From CAZJWR01 sp964549765 (lineage in GTDB: Bacteria; Zixibacteria; MSB-5A5; GN15; JAAZOE01), in NCBI GenBank assembly GCA_964549765.1, contig CAZJWR010000004.1:52941-116940 (forward strand): DNA of 64,000 nt. The letters run 5' to 3'. The position numbers were made by a program, and so were the translations under genes. Each line of letters starts with the position of its first letter. Position 1 is the stretch's first letter. The notes beneath the pieces were generated by a model. The model did not search any database. It was not told the DNA's origin and saw only the letters and a list, made by a program, of their open reading frames with translations. Of the stretch, positions 36,262 through 45,440 are shown piece after piece.

Positions 36262-37080
36262 ATGGAAAAACCGATCAAGCTAATCCGGGCAGACGAGGTG
36301 CGGCGGACCTATTCCCTACCGGAAATATACGACATCGCCTTCGACTTTCGCGATGTGCCGCAACAAGTCAATTTTCTTCTCGATATCGCCGAAACATATC
36401 TGGGCCGGAAAATCACATCGGCGCTGGAAATGGCCTGCGGCCCCGGTTATCATACCCGGGAAATGGCCCGCCGCGGCCTCATTGCCGACGGGCTTGACCT
36501 CGAACCGAACATGGTCGCCTACACCCAGAAGCTGGCCGACGAAGAGGGCTTGAATTGTACCATCCATCTCGGCGACATGCGCAGTTTCACGACCGAAAAG
36601 AAATACGATCTTGTATACTGCCTGATGGCGTCGTTTGCGCAGCTCGAAACCAACGATGACATCTTGAGCAATTTCGCATGCGCCGCCGATCTCCTGGCCG
36701 ATGGCGGCGTCTATATTATTTCCACCGCCCATCCACGCGATTTCTACGGCGACGACCAGGCGTCGGCGAAAATCAACTGGACGATGGCCCGGGGATACAC
36801 GAAAGTCGAGGCCTGCTGGGGCGGCGACGATCAGCAGTTCGATCCCATGACCGAGATCGATGACATTGTCGTTTCATTCACCGTAACGACGCCGCTGGGG
36901 ACAACGCGCTACGAATTTCCCGATCGCTATCGCCGCTGTTCCATCATGACCTTCGATGCCCTGATAAAATTATCAGGCCGATTCGAAATCGTAGACCTAT
37001 ACGGGGATTTCGACAAGAATCTGAAATTGACCAATGATTCGGTATGCTGGCGGTTTATCCCGATTTTAAAAAAGAAATGA
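36262..37080 (+). CDS. SAM-dependent class I methyltransferase
   Basis: 272 residues. The SAM motif I is ALEMACGPGYHTREMARRG (about 54-72), motif II DGLDLEPNMVAY, and the GDMRSFTTEKKYDLVYCLMAS segment carries motifs III-IV. The C-terminal half (DDIVVSFTVTTPLGTTRYEFPDRYR) resembles methyltransferases of unknown substrate. The ATG at 36262 follows GAAGGA at good spacing; the in-frame start at 36217 has none. It lies alone between a terminator and the convergent rluD gene. The substrate cannot be inferred. Confidence 0.8.
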   Translation: MEKPIKLIRADEVRRTYSLPEIYDIAFDFRDVPQQVNFLLDIAETYLGRKITSALEMACGPGYHTREMARRGLIADGLDLEPNMVAYTQKLADEEGLNCTIHLGDMRSFTTEKKYDLVYCLMASFAQLETNDDILSNFACAADLLADGGVYIISTAHPRDFYGDDQASAKINWTMARGYTKVEACWGGDDQQFDPMTEIDDIVVSFTVTTPLGTTRYEFPDRYRRCSIMTFDALIKLSGRFEIVDLYGDFDKNLKLTNDSVCWRFIPILKKK

Positions 37081-37083
37081 CGC

Positions 37084-38070
37084 TCACGTCTTCGCCCGAA
37101 GATTAGCGATGAGATTGCGCATATCTTCCGGCAAATCGCTCGTAACCGATATCTCTTCCCCCGTAGCAGGATGCATGAAGATCAGCGACCGCGCATGCAA
37201 CGCCTGACGATCAATCAACGCCAGAATTCCGGTTGCCAATTTGCGATCCTGAGGCATAATCCCGCTCAACCATCGCTGACGGCCGCCGTAATCGGGATCG
37301 CCCAGTACCGGCCGGTTCATGTGCGCCATATGCACCCGGATTTGATGCGTCCGGCCGGTTTCGAGGCGCACCTCCAATAACTCATTCAGCCGGAATTTCT
37401 CAATCACCCGATAATGCGTGATCGCTTCCCGCGAACGGACATTCGTGACGACCATTTTCTTACGGTCTCGGATCGACCTCCCGATGGGAAAATCAATCGT
37501 CCCGGATGTCTCCGGCATATGACCGCAAACAACCGCCGTGTACAATTTGGTGATTTCTCGGTCGGCCAGCTGCTGCCGCACCTTGCGAGCAACTTTGTCG
37601 TCCTTCGCCACGATGAGAAGCCCCGACGTGTTCTTGTCGAGACGATGAATGATTCCCGGCCGCACGCCCTCGGCGCTGTCATCCGGCGCCAGCTCATGGA
37701 AACGAAAAAGCAGGGCGTTTACCAGCGTATGATCGAGATTGCCAGGAGCGGGATGCACTACCAGACCGGCCGGTTTGTTGACGACGGCCAGGTATTCGTC
37801 TTCGTAAACGATGTCAAGGGGGATATTTTCAGGTGAAAGGTCCGGCAGTTCCGGCGGCGGAATATGCAAGACGATCTGCTCTCCCCCCTTGAGTTTGTGA
37901 TTTTTCGTCACCACCCTGCCGTCGACCGTCACGATCTCGTTGGAGATCATCTGCTGTATGAATGCGCGCGACAAATCAAGCTCGTCGCACGAAGCCAGGA
38001 ATTTATCGAGCCGGATCGGATCGATTCCCGTCGGGACTGATACCGTCCGTGTCTGTACTTGCTTAATCAT
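37084..38070 (-). CDS. rluD: 23S rRNA pseudouridine synthase, RluD family
   Basis: 328 residues. An N-terminal S4 RNA-binding domain (RLDKFLASCDELDLSRAFIQQMI) precedes the RluA/RluD catalytic domain with PAGLVVHPAPG and the catalytic Asp in GIIHRLDKNTSGLLIVAK. KLYTAVVCG and LETGRTHQIRVHMAH complete the family pattern. The likely target is U1911/1915/1917 of 23S rRNA by analogy with RluD. RluC-like or other specificity cannot be excluded. It is 6 bp downstream of the pdxJ-like gene and convergent with the methyltransferase, 3 bp away. Confidence 0.9.
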   Translation of the reverse strand: MIKQVQTRTVSVPTGIDPIRLDKFLASCDELDLSRAFIQQMISNEIVTVDGRVVTKNHKLKGGEQIVLHIPPPELPDLSPENIPLDIVYEDEYLAVVNKPAGLVVHPAPGNLDHTLVNALLFRFHELAPDDSAEGVRPGIIHRLDKNTSGLLIVAKDDKVARKVRQQLADREITKLYTAVVCGHMPETSGTIDFPIGRSIRDRKKMVVTNVRSREAITHYRVIEKFRLNELLEVRLETGRTHQIRVHMAHMNRPVLGDPDYGGRQRWLSGIMPQDRKLATGILALIDRQALHARSLIFMHPATGEEISVTSDLPEDMRNLIANLRAKT

Positions 38071-38076
38071 CGATCA

Positions 38077-38814
38077 TTACGGGCCGGGCTGGAGAGCTTC
38101 GCGGCGGACGATATCGAGCATATCCCGCACCGCCCGATCCATCCCCGACACCACCGCCCGCGCCACGACCGCAAATCCGACGACAAATTCATCTATTATG
38201 CCCATCTTGACCACCGGCGGAAGATTCTGATAGTCGAGCCCGCATGCGGCCAGCACCAGAAGATTGCCTTTGCCGGCGGCGCGCGCCGCTTTTTCCAGAC
38301 GCGCCAGTTCGGTCAGCCCCTCCTGTTCGGTGCGGGCATTGGCATACATCCCCGTATGCAGCCGGACGGCATCGACGCCCATCCGCGACGCCTGCTTGAC
38401 CAGATCGGTGTCCGGTTCGATATGCACAGCTACTTTCACCCCGACCGTCTGCAATCGGCGAGTCATATCGGCTATCTCATCATAATCGTCGGTCAGCGTC
38501 AAACCGGCCTGGGTCGTGATTTCCCGGTCGGTTTCCGGAACGAACGTTACCATGTAGGGCTTGACTTCGAGCATATGGGCGACGTTTTCCTCGTTCGGTT
38601 CTATTTCCACCGTCAGCCGGGAGCTGACGACTTCCTTCAGCAGGACGACGTCGCGTTGGCGGATATGCCGCCGGTCGCGCCGCAGGTGGATGGCGATTCC
38701 GTCGACGCCGGCATGTTCGGCCATCACCACCGCATGCGACGGGTCGGGGAATTTTCCCTTGCGAGCCTCCCGCAGGGTGGCGACATGATCGAGTTTCACG
38801 GATAAATAAGCCAT
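38077..38814 (-). CDS. pdxJ: PdxJ-like protein, catalytic residues altered
   Basis: 245 residues, clearly homologous to pyridoxine 5'-phosphate synthase along its length (KLDHVATLREARKGKFPDP; GVDGIAIHLRRDRRHI; RLTVEIEPNEEN; VRLHTGMYANA). Known PdxJ enzymes have HLREDRRHI, NAGHGL and NIGHAI; here these read HLRRDRRHI, LAACGL (Cys191 in place of the catalytic His) and VVGFAV. The Glu in TVEIE and the first His remain. Either the enzyme uses a changed active site or it has another role. Start has GAAGGAG upstream. The neighbours rsmA and rluD are ordinary housekeeping genes. Confidence 0.8.
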   Translation of the reverse strand: MAYLSVKLDHVATLREARKGKFPDPSHAVVMAEHAGVDGIAIHLRRDRRHIRQRDVVLLKEVVSSRLTVEIEPNEENVAHMLEVKPYMVTFVPETDREITTQAGLTLTDDYDEIADMTRRLQTVGVKVAVHIEPDTDLVKQASRMGVDAVRLHTGMYANARTEQEGLTELARLEKAARAAGKGNLLVLAACGLDYQNLPPVVKMGIIDEFVVGFAVVARAVVSGMDRAVRDMLDIVRREALQPGP

Positions 38815-38884
38815 AGATTCTCCTTCGCATCCATACTATTGACTCAGCCATATAAAAGCAAGATGATTCGGGCGGGCCGATGGT

Positions 38885-39676
38885 TTACGTGCGTGATAAT
38901 ATATTCTTGGCCAAGGCGATAAACGTATCCAATTCCAGCTGCTCGGCGCGGATTTGGGGCGAACCGCATATGTCGATGATGATTTCTTCTATCTCCCCGC
39001 GCGGGATCGGATAAGCCGCGTTCAGATTGTTCAGCAGATTTTTACGCTTGTTCTTGAAACAATTCCGTACGAATTTCTCGAACCGGGCCGGATTATCTAT
39101 TGGATATGTTCGATCATGGCGGACAAACCGCACCACCGCCGAGTCGACCTTCGGCACGGGACGAAACGCGGTCGGCGGCACATCGCAGACTTTTTCGCTG
39201 TCATAGTATAACTCGGTCAAGACCGAGATGGTGGAACGCGCCCGGCGGCCCGGCGGCGATGATACCCGTTCGCCGACTTCCTTCTGCATCATCAGCACCG
39301 CCCGGTCGATCCGGTCATGATATTTCAGCAGCCAGTCCATCACCGGCGTGGTGATGTTGTAAGGAAGATTGCCGATGGCCGCGAAATCCGTCAGCCCGAT
39401 CACCGACGGGTCGAGCGACAGGATATCGGCTTCCAACACCCGGATATTTTCCCGCCCGGCGAATGCCTTTGCCAGTTCCGGCGCCAGGCGGCGGTCCAGT
39501 TCGACCGCGACGACTTCCGCCCCCGAATTGACCAGCGGCAGAGTCAACACGCCCTCACCGGGGCCGATTTCCAGTACGGTCTCACCCGGCTGCGGATTCA
39601 ATGCCTCAACTATTTCCAAGACAACTACGGGATCGACGAGGAAATGCTGGCCCAATGATTTCTTGGCCTGTGCCAT
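38885..39676 (-). CDS. rsmA: 16S rRNA dimethyladenosine transferase
   Basis: 263 residues (KsgA), dimethylating A1518 and A1519 of 16S rRNA. KKSLGQHFLVDP at the start, SAM motif VLEIGPGEGVLTLPL, VELDRRLAPEL, catalytic IGNLPYNITTPV (N-L-P-Y) and FRPVPKVDSAVVR are all present. The frame runs upstream to 39847, but family length and a TGATG overlap with the tatD stop fix the ATG at 39676. Confidence 0.96.
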   Translation of the reverse strand: MAQAKKSLGQHFLVDPVVVLEIVEALNPQPGETVLEIGPGEGVLTLPLVNSGAEVVAVELDRRLAPELAKAFAGRENIRVLEADILSLDPSVIGLTDFAAIGNLPYNITTPVMDWLLKYHDRIDRAVLMMQKEVGERVSSPPGRRARSTISVLTELYYDSEKVCDVPPTAFRPVPKVDSAVVRFVRHDRTYPIDNPARFEKFVRNCFKNKRKNLLNNLNAAYPIPRGEIEEIIIDICGSPQIRAEQLELDTFIALAKNILSRT

Positions 39677-40446
39677 CAGCCGAATGTCTCCACAAGCCCA
39701 AACAGCTTTTCGGCGTTGCGCATCGTGATTTTGTCGACCTCGGCCATATCCATCCCGCGCACTTCGGCTAATTTGGCGCACACGATTTTGACGTACGCCG
39801 GGATATTCCGCTTGCCCCGATGCGGCACAGGCGTCAGAAACGGGCAATCGGTTTCGAGCAGAATTCGCTCCAGTTCCACTTCCGCGGCGACACGCGCCAT
39901 TCTCGCGTTTTTGTACGTCATTACGCCGTTAACCGATATATGAAATCCCAGGTCGATCACCTGTCGAGCCTGCTCGGGCGTCCCTGGGAAGCAATGAAAT
40001 ACGCCGCGCACCCGTCCTGAGTACTTCTTAACAATGGCGATGGCGTCATGCATTGCCTCGCGGACATGAATGACCACCGGAAGATTCAGGTTGATCGCCA
40101 ATTCGAGCTGAGAAATAAACGCCTCTTTCTGGATAGGCCGGGGCGAAAGATCGCGATAATAATCGAGGCCGATTTCGCCGATGCCGACGACTTTCCGATT
40201 TTCGGCCATCGTCGCCATCTCATCCAGAAATTCACGTGTTAGGGTCCTGCTGTCATGGGGATGCACGCCGACGGTGCAGAAAATATTCTCATAGGAATTG
40301 GCGAACGAAAACGAGAAACGCGACGTCTTGGCATCGGTGCCGATATTGATCAGGCGATCGACGCCGTGTTCAGCTGCCTGAACGATGACTTCCTCCCGGT
40401 CGCGATTGAATTCGGGAAAATCGAGATGACAATGCGTGTCGATCAT
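39676..40446 (-). CDS. tatD: TatD-family metal-dependent deoxyribonuclease
   Basis: 256 residues with the TIM-barrel amidohydrolase fold. Metal ligands lie in MIDTHCHLDFPEF (HxH), GEIGLDYYRD (Glu), VIHVREA, GVFHCFPG and ETDCPFLTP (Asp). Members are DNases/exonucleases for DNA repair or D-Tyr-tRNA editing-like roles. It starts 19 bp after metG and overlaps rsmA; metG-tatD-rsmA is a widely conserved gene order. Confidence 0.93.
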   Translation of the reverse strand: MIDTHCHLDFPEFNRDREEVIVQAAEHGVDRLINIGTDAKTSRFSFSFANSYENIFCTVGVHPHDSRTLTREFLDEMATMAENRKVVGIGEIGLDYYRDLSPRPIQKEAFISQLELAINLNLPVVIHVREAMHDAIAIVKKYSGRVRGVFHCFPGTPEQARQVIDLGFHISVNGVMTYKNARMARVAAEVELERILLETDCPFLTPVPHRGKRNIPAYVKIVCAKLAEVRGMDMAEVDKITMRNAEKLFGLVETFG

Positions 40447-40465
40447 GGCGATGCATGCCCGGCGA

Positions 40466-42397
40466 TCAACTCACCGATGCCCCGGCGGGAATATCCTTAT
40501 CGACCGTCACCAGCGTCAGTTGCCCGTCTTTCTGGGCCGCCAGAAGCATCCCGCGCGATTCGATTCCCCGGATTGTGGCCGGTTCCAGATTGGCCACGAC
40601 GACGATCTTTTTCCCGACAATAATCTCGGGTGCGTAATGCTGCGCGATGCCGGCGACGATCTGCCGTTTCTCCGAACCCAGATCGATTTGCAGTCGCAGC
40701 AATTTGTCGGCGCCTTTGACCTTCTCCGCCGATATCACTTCCGCCACGCGGAGTCGCATCTTCGCAAAATGATCGTATGTCACAAGTCCAATCTCGTCGA
40801 CGGTCTCCGTCTCCGGTTCACGCGGCGGCGCCACCAATGACGGCACCTTATCGGCATCCAGGCGCGGAAATACCGACGTCTTAAACGTCACCATGTTGCC
40901 GTGCGGAAGGTCGAACCAGGTGCGGGCGGAATCGAGCGTCAGTGTGGAATCATCGAGCCCGAAAATCTTTCGCACTTCGCGCATTTTCTCCGGCATAATC
41001 GGATAGAGGAGAATCGTGACGACGCGGACGAGTTCGGCCGCCGTATACAGCACGCCGCCGACCGCCTCCATGTCTCCTTCTTTGGCCAGTTTCCAGGGCG
41101 CGGCGTTTTCCAGAAACCGATTGGTGGCCCGAATCATGTTCCACGTGCTGCTGATGGCGTCGGTGATGCGGAAATTCCGCACATGATCGAACACTTCGTC
41201 GGGCAGGTCTTCGGCCATGCTCATCATTTCCTTCTGGCCGACAACATTCGCCCGCGGTTCGGGGATCCGGCCGTGGCAATATTGGTTGATCATTTTTGCT
41301 ACGCGCGATACAAGATTCCCGAGATCGTTGGCCAGATCGGAATTGTACCGGGCGACGAACTCCGTCTCCTTGATGTCGCCGTCGGCGCCGAAGGGATATT
41401 GATTCAGCAGCAGGTACCGCGTGGCATCTACGCCGTAGATTTCGGTCATCCGGTGGGGATCGATCTGATTCCCGGCCGACTTGCCCATCTTCTCGCCGTT
41501 GACGGTGGCATAACCATGAATAAAAATCTTGTCGGGGCATTTGAGGCCCGCCGCCATCAGCATCGCCGGCCAGTAAAGACAATGAAATTTGAGGATATCC
41601 TTGGCCATCAGATGCACGACTTCGGCGTTGGCCCACCACTTTTCGAACATTTCCGGATCGTCGCCGTACCCGATGGCCGAGATATAATTCGGCAGGGCAT
41701 CCACCCACACATAGGCCACCTGCGAGGGATCGAAGGGCAGCTTGATGCCCCAGGTGACCGATTCGCGGGAAATCGAAAAATCGGGAAGACCCATGCGCAG
41801 AAGGCCCAGCACCTCGCGGCGGCGCTCATCCGGCAGAATCACCAATTCGTTGTTTTCGACTTTCTCCTTGATAATCGGCAGATATGGTTCCAGGCGGAAG
41901 AAGTAGTTGCGTTCGGTCAGATGCTGCGCGGGCGTTTTGTGAATGGAGCAGTTGCCGTCGACGATTTCACCCTCGGTGAGAAATTTCTCGCACCCGGTGC
42001 AATATAATCCCTCGTAGACGCCCGGATAAATGGCGTCGCGGCCGTCCGGGGTTTTGGCTTCGTTGAGCACGGTCAGCAGTTTCTGTATGGCCTTTTCGTG
42101 GCGTGCATCGGTGGTGCGGACGAAATAATTGTAGTCCACCCCCAGCGATTTCCAAGCTTCGACAAAATGCGTCACGACGCCGTCGCAAAATGTCCGGGGA
42201 TCCATCCCCTTGGCCTCGGCGGCGTTGGCTACTTTCGTGCCGTGTTCATCGGTGCCGGTCAGGAAAAACGCTTCGCGCCCGGCCAGCCGGTTGAAGCGGG
42301 CGAAAAAGTCGGCCGCAATCGACGTATAGCCGTGCCCAATATGCGGCTTATCGTTGACATAGTATATGGGTGTGGAAACATAGAAATTTTTCAGCAC
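40466..42397 (-). CDS. metG: Methionyl-tRNA synthetase with C-terminal tRNA-binding domain
   Basis: 643 residues. Class I signature HIGH is in NDKPHIGHGYTSI (about 18-21). A zinc knuckle has CTGCEKF and NCSIH. The second class signature reads GEKMGKSAGN, i.e. KMGKS rather than KMSKS. The anticodon-binding alpha domain contains NDLGNLVSRV. The C-terminal 110 residues are an EMAP-II/Trbp111-like OB domain (MRLRVAEVISAEKVKGADKLLRLQIDLG) that helps tRNA binding and dimerisation. The start is a GTG with GAGGG upstream. It leads metG-tatD-rsmA and follows ricT by 16 bp. Confidence 0.96.
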   Translation of the reverse strand: MLKNFYVSTPIYYVNDKPHIGHGYTSIAADFFARFNRLAGREAFFLTGTDEHGTKVANAAEAKGMDPRTFCDGVVTHFVEAWKSLGVDYNYFVRTTDARHEKAIQKLLTVLNEAKTPDGRDAIYPGVYEGLYCTGCEKFLTEGEIVDGNCSIHKTPAQHLTERNYFFRLEPYLPIIKEKVENNELVILPDERRREVLGLLRMGLPDFSISRESVTWGIKLPFDPSQVAYVWVDALPNYISAIGYGDDPEMFEKWWANAEVVHLMAKDILKFHCLYWPAMLMAAGLKCPDKIFIHGYATVNGEKMGKSAGNQIDPHRMTEIYGVDATRYLLLNQYPFGADGDIKETEFVARYNSDLANDLGNLVSRVAKMINQYCHGRIPEPRANVVGQKEMMSMAEDLPDEVFDHVRNFRITDAISSTWNMIRATNRFLENAAPWKLAKEGDMEAVGGVLYTAAELVRVVTILLYPIMPEKMREVRKIFGLDDSTLTLDSARTWFDLPHGNMVTFKTSVFPRLDADKVPSLVAPPREPETETVDEIGLVTYDHFAKMRLRVAEVISAEKVKGADKLLRLQIDLGSEKRQIVAGIAQHYAPEIIVGKKIVVVANLEPATIRGIESRGMLLAAQKDGQLTLVTVDKDIPAGASVS

Positions 42398-42413
42398 GGG
42401 TGTCCCTCGGTGT

Positions 42414-43256
42414 TTATCGTTTGATACGCCAGTTCTTGAAAAACGATTTCTTCTGGCGGTCCCTGATCTTTATATCGGTTAGCGTGACCTTTTCCAAATC
42501 CCCGTCGGCGTGCTGCAGCACCATATAATGTTTGAAAATATTGATTTCCTCAATTACTCCGTCGCCTTTCTCGGTGGTATAGGATTCCCCCTGCCGGGGA
42601 TAATCGCTGAGCGCCTCTATATAGGCGTCCTTCTCGTAGGCCAGACAACAAAGCAATCGTCCGCAGTTGCCGGAGATTTTGGTCGGATTTAGCGACAGAT
42701 TCTGCTCGCGGGCGTATTGGGTCGAAATCGGTTCGAAACTCCACAGGAACCCGCAGCAACATTGTCTCAAACCGCACACGCCGTACCCGCCGAGACGGCG
42801 GGCCGCGTCTCGGACGCCGATCTGCCGCAATTCGATACGGGTTTTATAGATCGCCGCCAGGTCGCGCACCAGCGCCCGGAAATCCACACGATGGTCGGCG
42901 GTAAAATAGAAAGTCAGTTTATTACGGTCGTGCTGATACTCACTCTCGATCAATTTCATCGGCAGGCCGTGCTTTTCCACCAATTCGGCGCACTTGACAA
43001 TCGCCGTTTGTTCGTCCTTCTCGTTCTCTTCCAGCTGGCTCAAATCCTCGGCGGTGGCCGGCCGCAGTACCGACGGCGGCCGTTCGTCCAGTTCAATATG
43101 GCAATGTTCCGGCACCTGCTTGGAGACCGTCCCCAAATCCTCTCCCCGTTCGGCCTCGACGATAACTTTGTTGCCGGGTTCGAGGGCATGGTAATAGGTA
43201 TTGTAATAGAACCCCCGCCGATGCCCTTTGAACTCTACTATATATAACTCAGCCAT
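42414..43256 (-). CDS. ricT: PSP1-domain protein RicT (YaaT)
   Basis: 280 residues with a central PSP1 domain. The conserved cysteine cluster of the family is present: GVCGLRQCCCGF (about 158-169) and GNCGRLLCCLAYE (about 196-208), in YaaT ligands for an iron-sulfur cluster. In Firmicutes RicT works with RicA and RicF on RNA processing and phosphorelay control. Partners were not seen here, so its role in this lineage is open. ATG has AAGGAG. It begins a minus-strand operon ricT-metG-tatD-rsmA. Confidence 0.9.
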   Translation of the reverse strand: MAELYIVEFKGHRRGFYYNTYYHALEPGNKVIVEAERGEDLGTVSKQVPEHCHIELDERPPSVLRPATAEDLSQLEENEKDEQTAIVKCAELVEKHGLPMKLIESEYQHDRNKLTFYFTADHRVDFRALVRDLAAIYKTRIELRQIGVRDAARRLGGYGVCGLRQCCCGFLWSFEPISTQYAREQNLSLNPTKISGNCGRLLCCLAYEKDAYIEALSDYPRQGESYTTEKGDGVIEEINIFKHYMVLQHADGDLEKVTLTDIKIRDRQKKSFFKNWRIKR

Positions 43257-43274
43257 TTCAACTCCTTAATCAGA

Positions 43275-43304
43275 TATAATCATAGAATTCTCCAATAAAG
43301 TCAA
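43275..43304 (-). promoter_or_regulatory. Candidate ricT promoter
   Basis: On the minus strand TTGACT (43299-43304) and ATTATA (43275-43280) are 18 bp apart, immediately before ricT at 43256. The -10 is a moderate match. The same bases read TATAAT on the plus strand, which is an ambiguous alternative for the pilin genes. The remaining gap up to 43431 shows no recognised element. Confidence 0.3.
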
Positions 43305-43431
43305 CAGCTAATCCCCCGGAGAAATACGCCAGAAACGGGCGGTAATCGTGAGCGAATCTCCCGCCATCAAAATTCGCCGGGCGTTGCCGATACATGAAGA
43401 GAATAGGTGCATTTTCACCGGTCGGAGAGCT

Positions 43432-44178
43432 ATGCCCGGAATTCGCGAACAGAAGGGGTACACCCTGGTCGAAATGCTGCTGGTGGTTATCATCATCGGC
43501 ATCCTGGCGGCGGTGGCGTTCAGGTCTCTCGGGACGACGCTGGACGTTTCCCGCACCGAGGAAACCAAGGCCGAAATGGAACACCTCGCGTACGCCATCG
43601 CCGGGAATCCAGAGCTCGTTTCCGGCGGCGTCCGCGCCGATTTCGGCTACATCGGTGATGTCGGCGCTCTTCCGCCCGATTGGGACGCCCTGGTAACCAA
43701 TCCCGGTTTCGCCACCTGGAACGGGCCCTATGTGGAAGACGATTTTTCCTCCGGCGGCGGAGATTATGCCTTCAAGCTCGACGCCTGGGGGCGGGAATAC
43801 AGCCCGCCGACCGGCAGCGTTTTTTCCTCAACCGGCGGGCCGCAGACGATCACCCGCGAAATCGCGCCGTCGGCCGCCGCGCTGCTCCATAACAGCGTCG
43901 TTCTTACGGTTGAGGATATCGACCAATCGCCGCCGGGATCGGGGCACTGCGATTCGGTCCGGTTGACAATCGTCTATCCGAATGGAGCCGGCGGCCTGAC
44001 CACCAAGACAGTCATTCCCAACGCGAACGGTCTCGCGCGGCTGGACTCGATTCCGATCGGCCTGCATGATCTTCGGATGATCTACCTGCCGTCCAATGAC
44101 ACTCTCGGACGAAAGGTCGCTGTCAATCCGGGTCAAACCGCCTATATCGATATGCAATATTTCGGTGATGTATGGTGA
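43432..44178 (+). CDS. GspG-like pseudopilin 1 with C-terminal Ig-like domain
   Basis: 248 residues. Type III signal: leader MPGIREQKG, then mature YTLVEMLLVVIIIGILAAVAF with Glu at mature position 5, so prepilin peptidase should cut after Gly9. The globular part has DFGYIGDVGALPP, TWNGPYV and LDAWGREY; the last matches the DPWGxPY motif of major pseudopilin GspG. The C-terminal half (IVYPNGAGGLTTKTVIP...IPIGLHDLRMIYLP) looks like a carboxypeptidase-regulatory-type beta sandwich. The ATG at 43432 has GGAGAG upstream. The frame is open from a GTG at 43348 without a ribosome site. It is first of four related genes that overlap or nearly abut. Confidence 0.85.
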   Translation: MPGIREQKGYTLVEMLLVVIIIGILAAVAFRSLGTTLDVSRTEETKAEMEHLAYAIAGNPELVSGGVRADFGYIGDVGALPPDWDALVTNPGFATWNGPYVEDDFSSGGGDYAFKLDAWGREYSPPTGSVFSSTGGPQTITREIAPSAAALLHNSVVLTVEDIDQSPPGSGHCDSVRLTIVYPNGAGGLTTKTVIPNANGLARLDSIPIGLHDLRMIYLPSNDTLGRKVAVNPGQTAYIDMQYFGDVW

Positions 44179-45431
44179 TGATGATACGGGTAGTGAAAGT
44201 GAAACAGAGTCGGGGCTTCAGCCTGATCGAATTGATCGTTATCATTGTCGTCCTGGGTATACTGGCCTCGGTCGCCATGCAGTCTATGACCGCTTCCGTT
44301 GAGGACATCCACCGCGTGGAAACCGAACGCGAAATGGATATGCTGGCTGAGGCCATCGTCGGAAACGCTTCATTATATAGCGGCGGATCCCGCAGCGATT
44401 TCGGATATGTCGGTGATATCGGAGCATTCCCGCCTGATCTCCAGGCAATATCTCAAAATCCCGGCGGCTACGGCACTTGGAACGGCCCTTATCTTCCTGC
44501 CGGATTCCTGGAAGATACCGTAGGCTACCGGCTGGACGCCTGGGGAGAACCTTATCAATATACAGGGAGCATCGTTATCGTGTCGAATGGTGGCGGTAGC
44601 CCGATTACTAAAAAAATTGCCAACGGTATCACCGATTATTTATCCAATACGCTGAACGGCATCGTCACCGACGCCAACGATTCCGTGCCCGGACTCATTT
44701 ATAGGGATTCCATGGATATCGCCATGTCGATTCCCGACGGTCTCGGCGGAACCACGGTGCGAGCAGTCACCCCCGATTCGGCCGGAAATTTCACGTTGAC
44801 TGCTCTCCCGGTGGGAACGCATCCGGTGTCGGCGATTTATCGCCCGGCCGCCGATACTCTATTGAGATATGTCACGATTCTGCCCCGTCACCGGAGCAAT
44901 CCGCCACTTCGGTTCCGATTTGCCGGCGCGTATTTTTCGTCGGCCTCTCCGTGCGCGTCGCCTGAGACCCTCCGCCCCACGAACTCCGGTTCGCTGACCG
45001 AATTGGTCACCGATGGCTGTGCCGCCAATTGGCAGTGCGTCGCCGATGTGGTTCCGGACGAGAATTCCTCCTACGTCGAATCATCGGCCTTGACCTACGC
45101 CACCGATTTGTACCAACTCGCCGAGCCGATCGATACCACCTGCGCCATCGTCGCCGTGACGGTGTATATCAGAGCCAGAGAATTCGTCAAGACCGCCTAC
45201 GCCAAAGCCGTGATTATGACTCATGGCAACGTCTATGAAGGGCCGGTGGAAACACTGGATGTTGATTTCGTCGATTACAACATGCGCTGGACGAACAACC
45301 CTGCTACCGGGCTGCCCTGGACCTGGGCTGAAATCACCGACATGGAAATCGGAGTCAGCCTTGAAGCCACAAAATCGACCCACCCGCCGCGTTGCACGCA
45401 AGTGTATTTGGTTATAGAACGGATGCCATAG
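44178..45431 (+). CDS. GspG-like pseudopilin 2 with extra C-terminal domain
   Basis: About 417 residues. The leader ends KQSRG, followed by FSLIELIVIIVVLGILA with Glu5. Shared core: DFGYVGDIGAFPPDLQAI, TWNGPYL and LDAWGEPYQYTG, closest of the four to the GspG Ca-loop motif, then the Ig-like IPDGLGGTTVRA...ALPVGTH. From about residue 256 an extra domain (ETLRPTNSGSLTELV...NPATGLPWTWAEI) resembles a jelly-roll module common in metagenomic cell-surface proteins. The ATG at 44178 overlaps the previous stop as TGATG; an ATG at 44172 is also possible. It is possibly a minor pilin carrying a binding tip. Confidence 0.82.
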   Translation: MMIRVVKVKQSRGFSLIELIVIIVVLGILASVAMQSMTASVEDIHRVETEREMDMLAEAIVGNASLYSGGSRSDFGYVGDIGAFPPDLQAISQNPGGYGTWNGPYLPAGFLEDTVGYRLDAWGEPYQYTGSIVIVSNGGGSPITKKIANGITDYLSNTLNGIVTDANDSVPGLIYRDSMDIAMSIPDGLGGTTVRAVTPDSAGNFTLTALPVGTHPVSAIYRPAADTLLRYVTILPRHRSNPPLRFRFAGAYFSSASPCASPETLRPTNSGSLTELVTDGCAANWQCVADVVPDENSSYVESSALTYATDLYQLAEPIDTTCAIVAVTVYIRAREFVKTAYAKAVIMTHGNVYEGPVETLDVDFVDYNMRWTNNPATGLPWTWAEITDMEIGVSLEATKSTHPPRCTQVYLVIERMP

Positions 45432-45440
45432 AGACGAAGC

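Noticed and set aside
43270..43584. 104- and 96-codon minus-strand frames over the start of pseudopilin 1
   Set aside because: Antisense to the pilin N-terminus and without ribosome sites.
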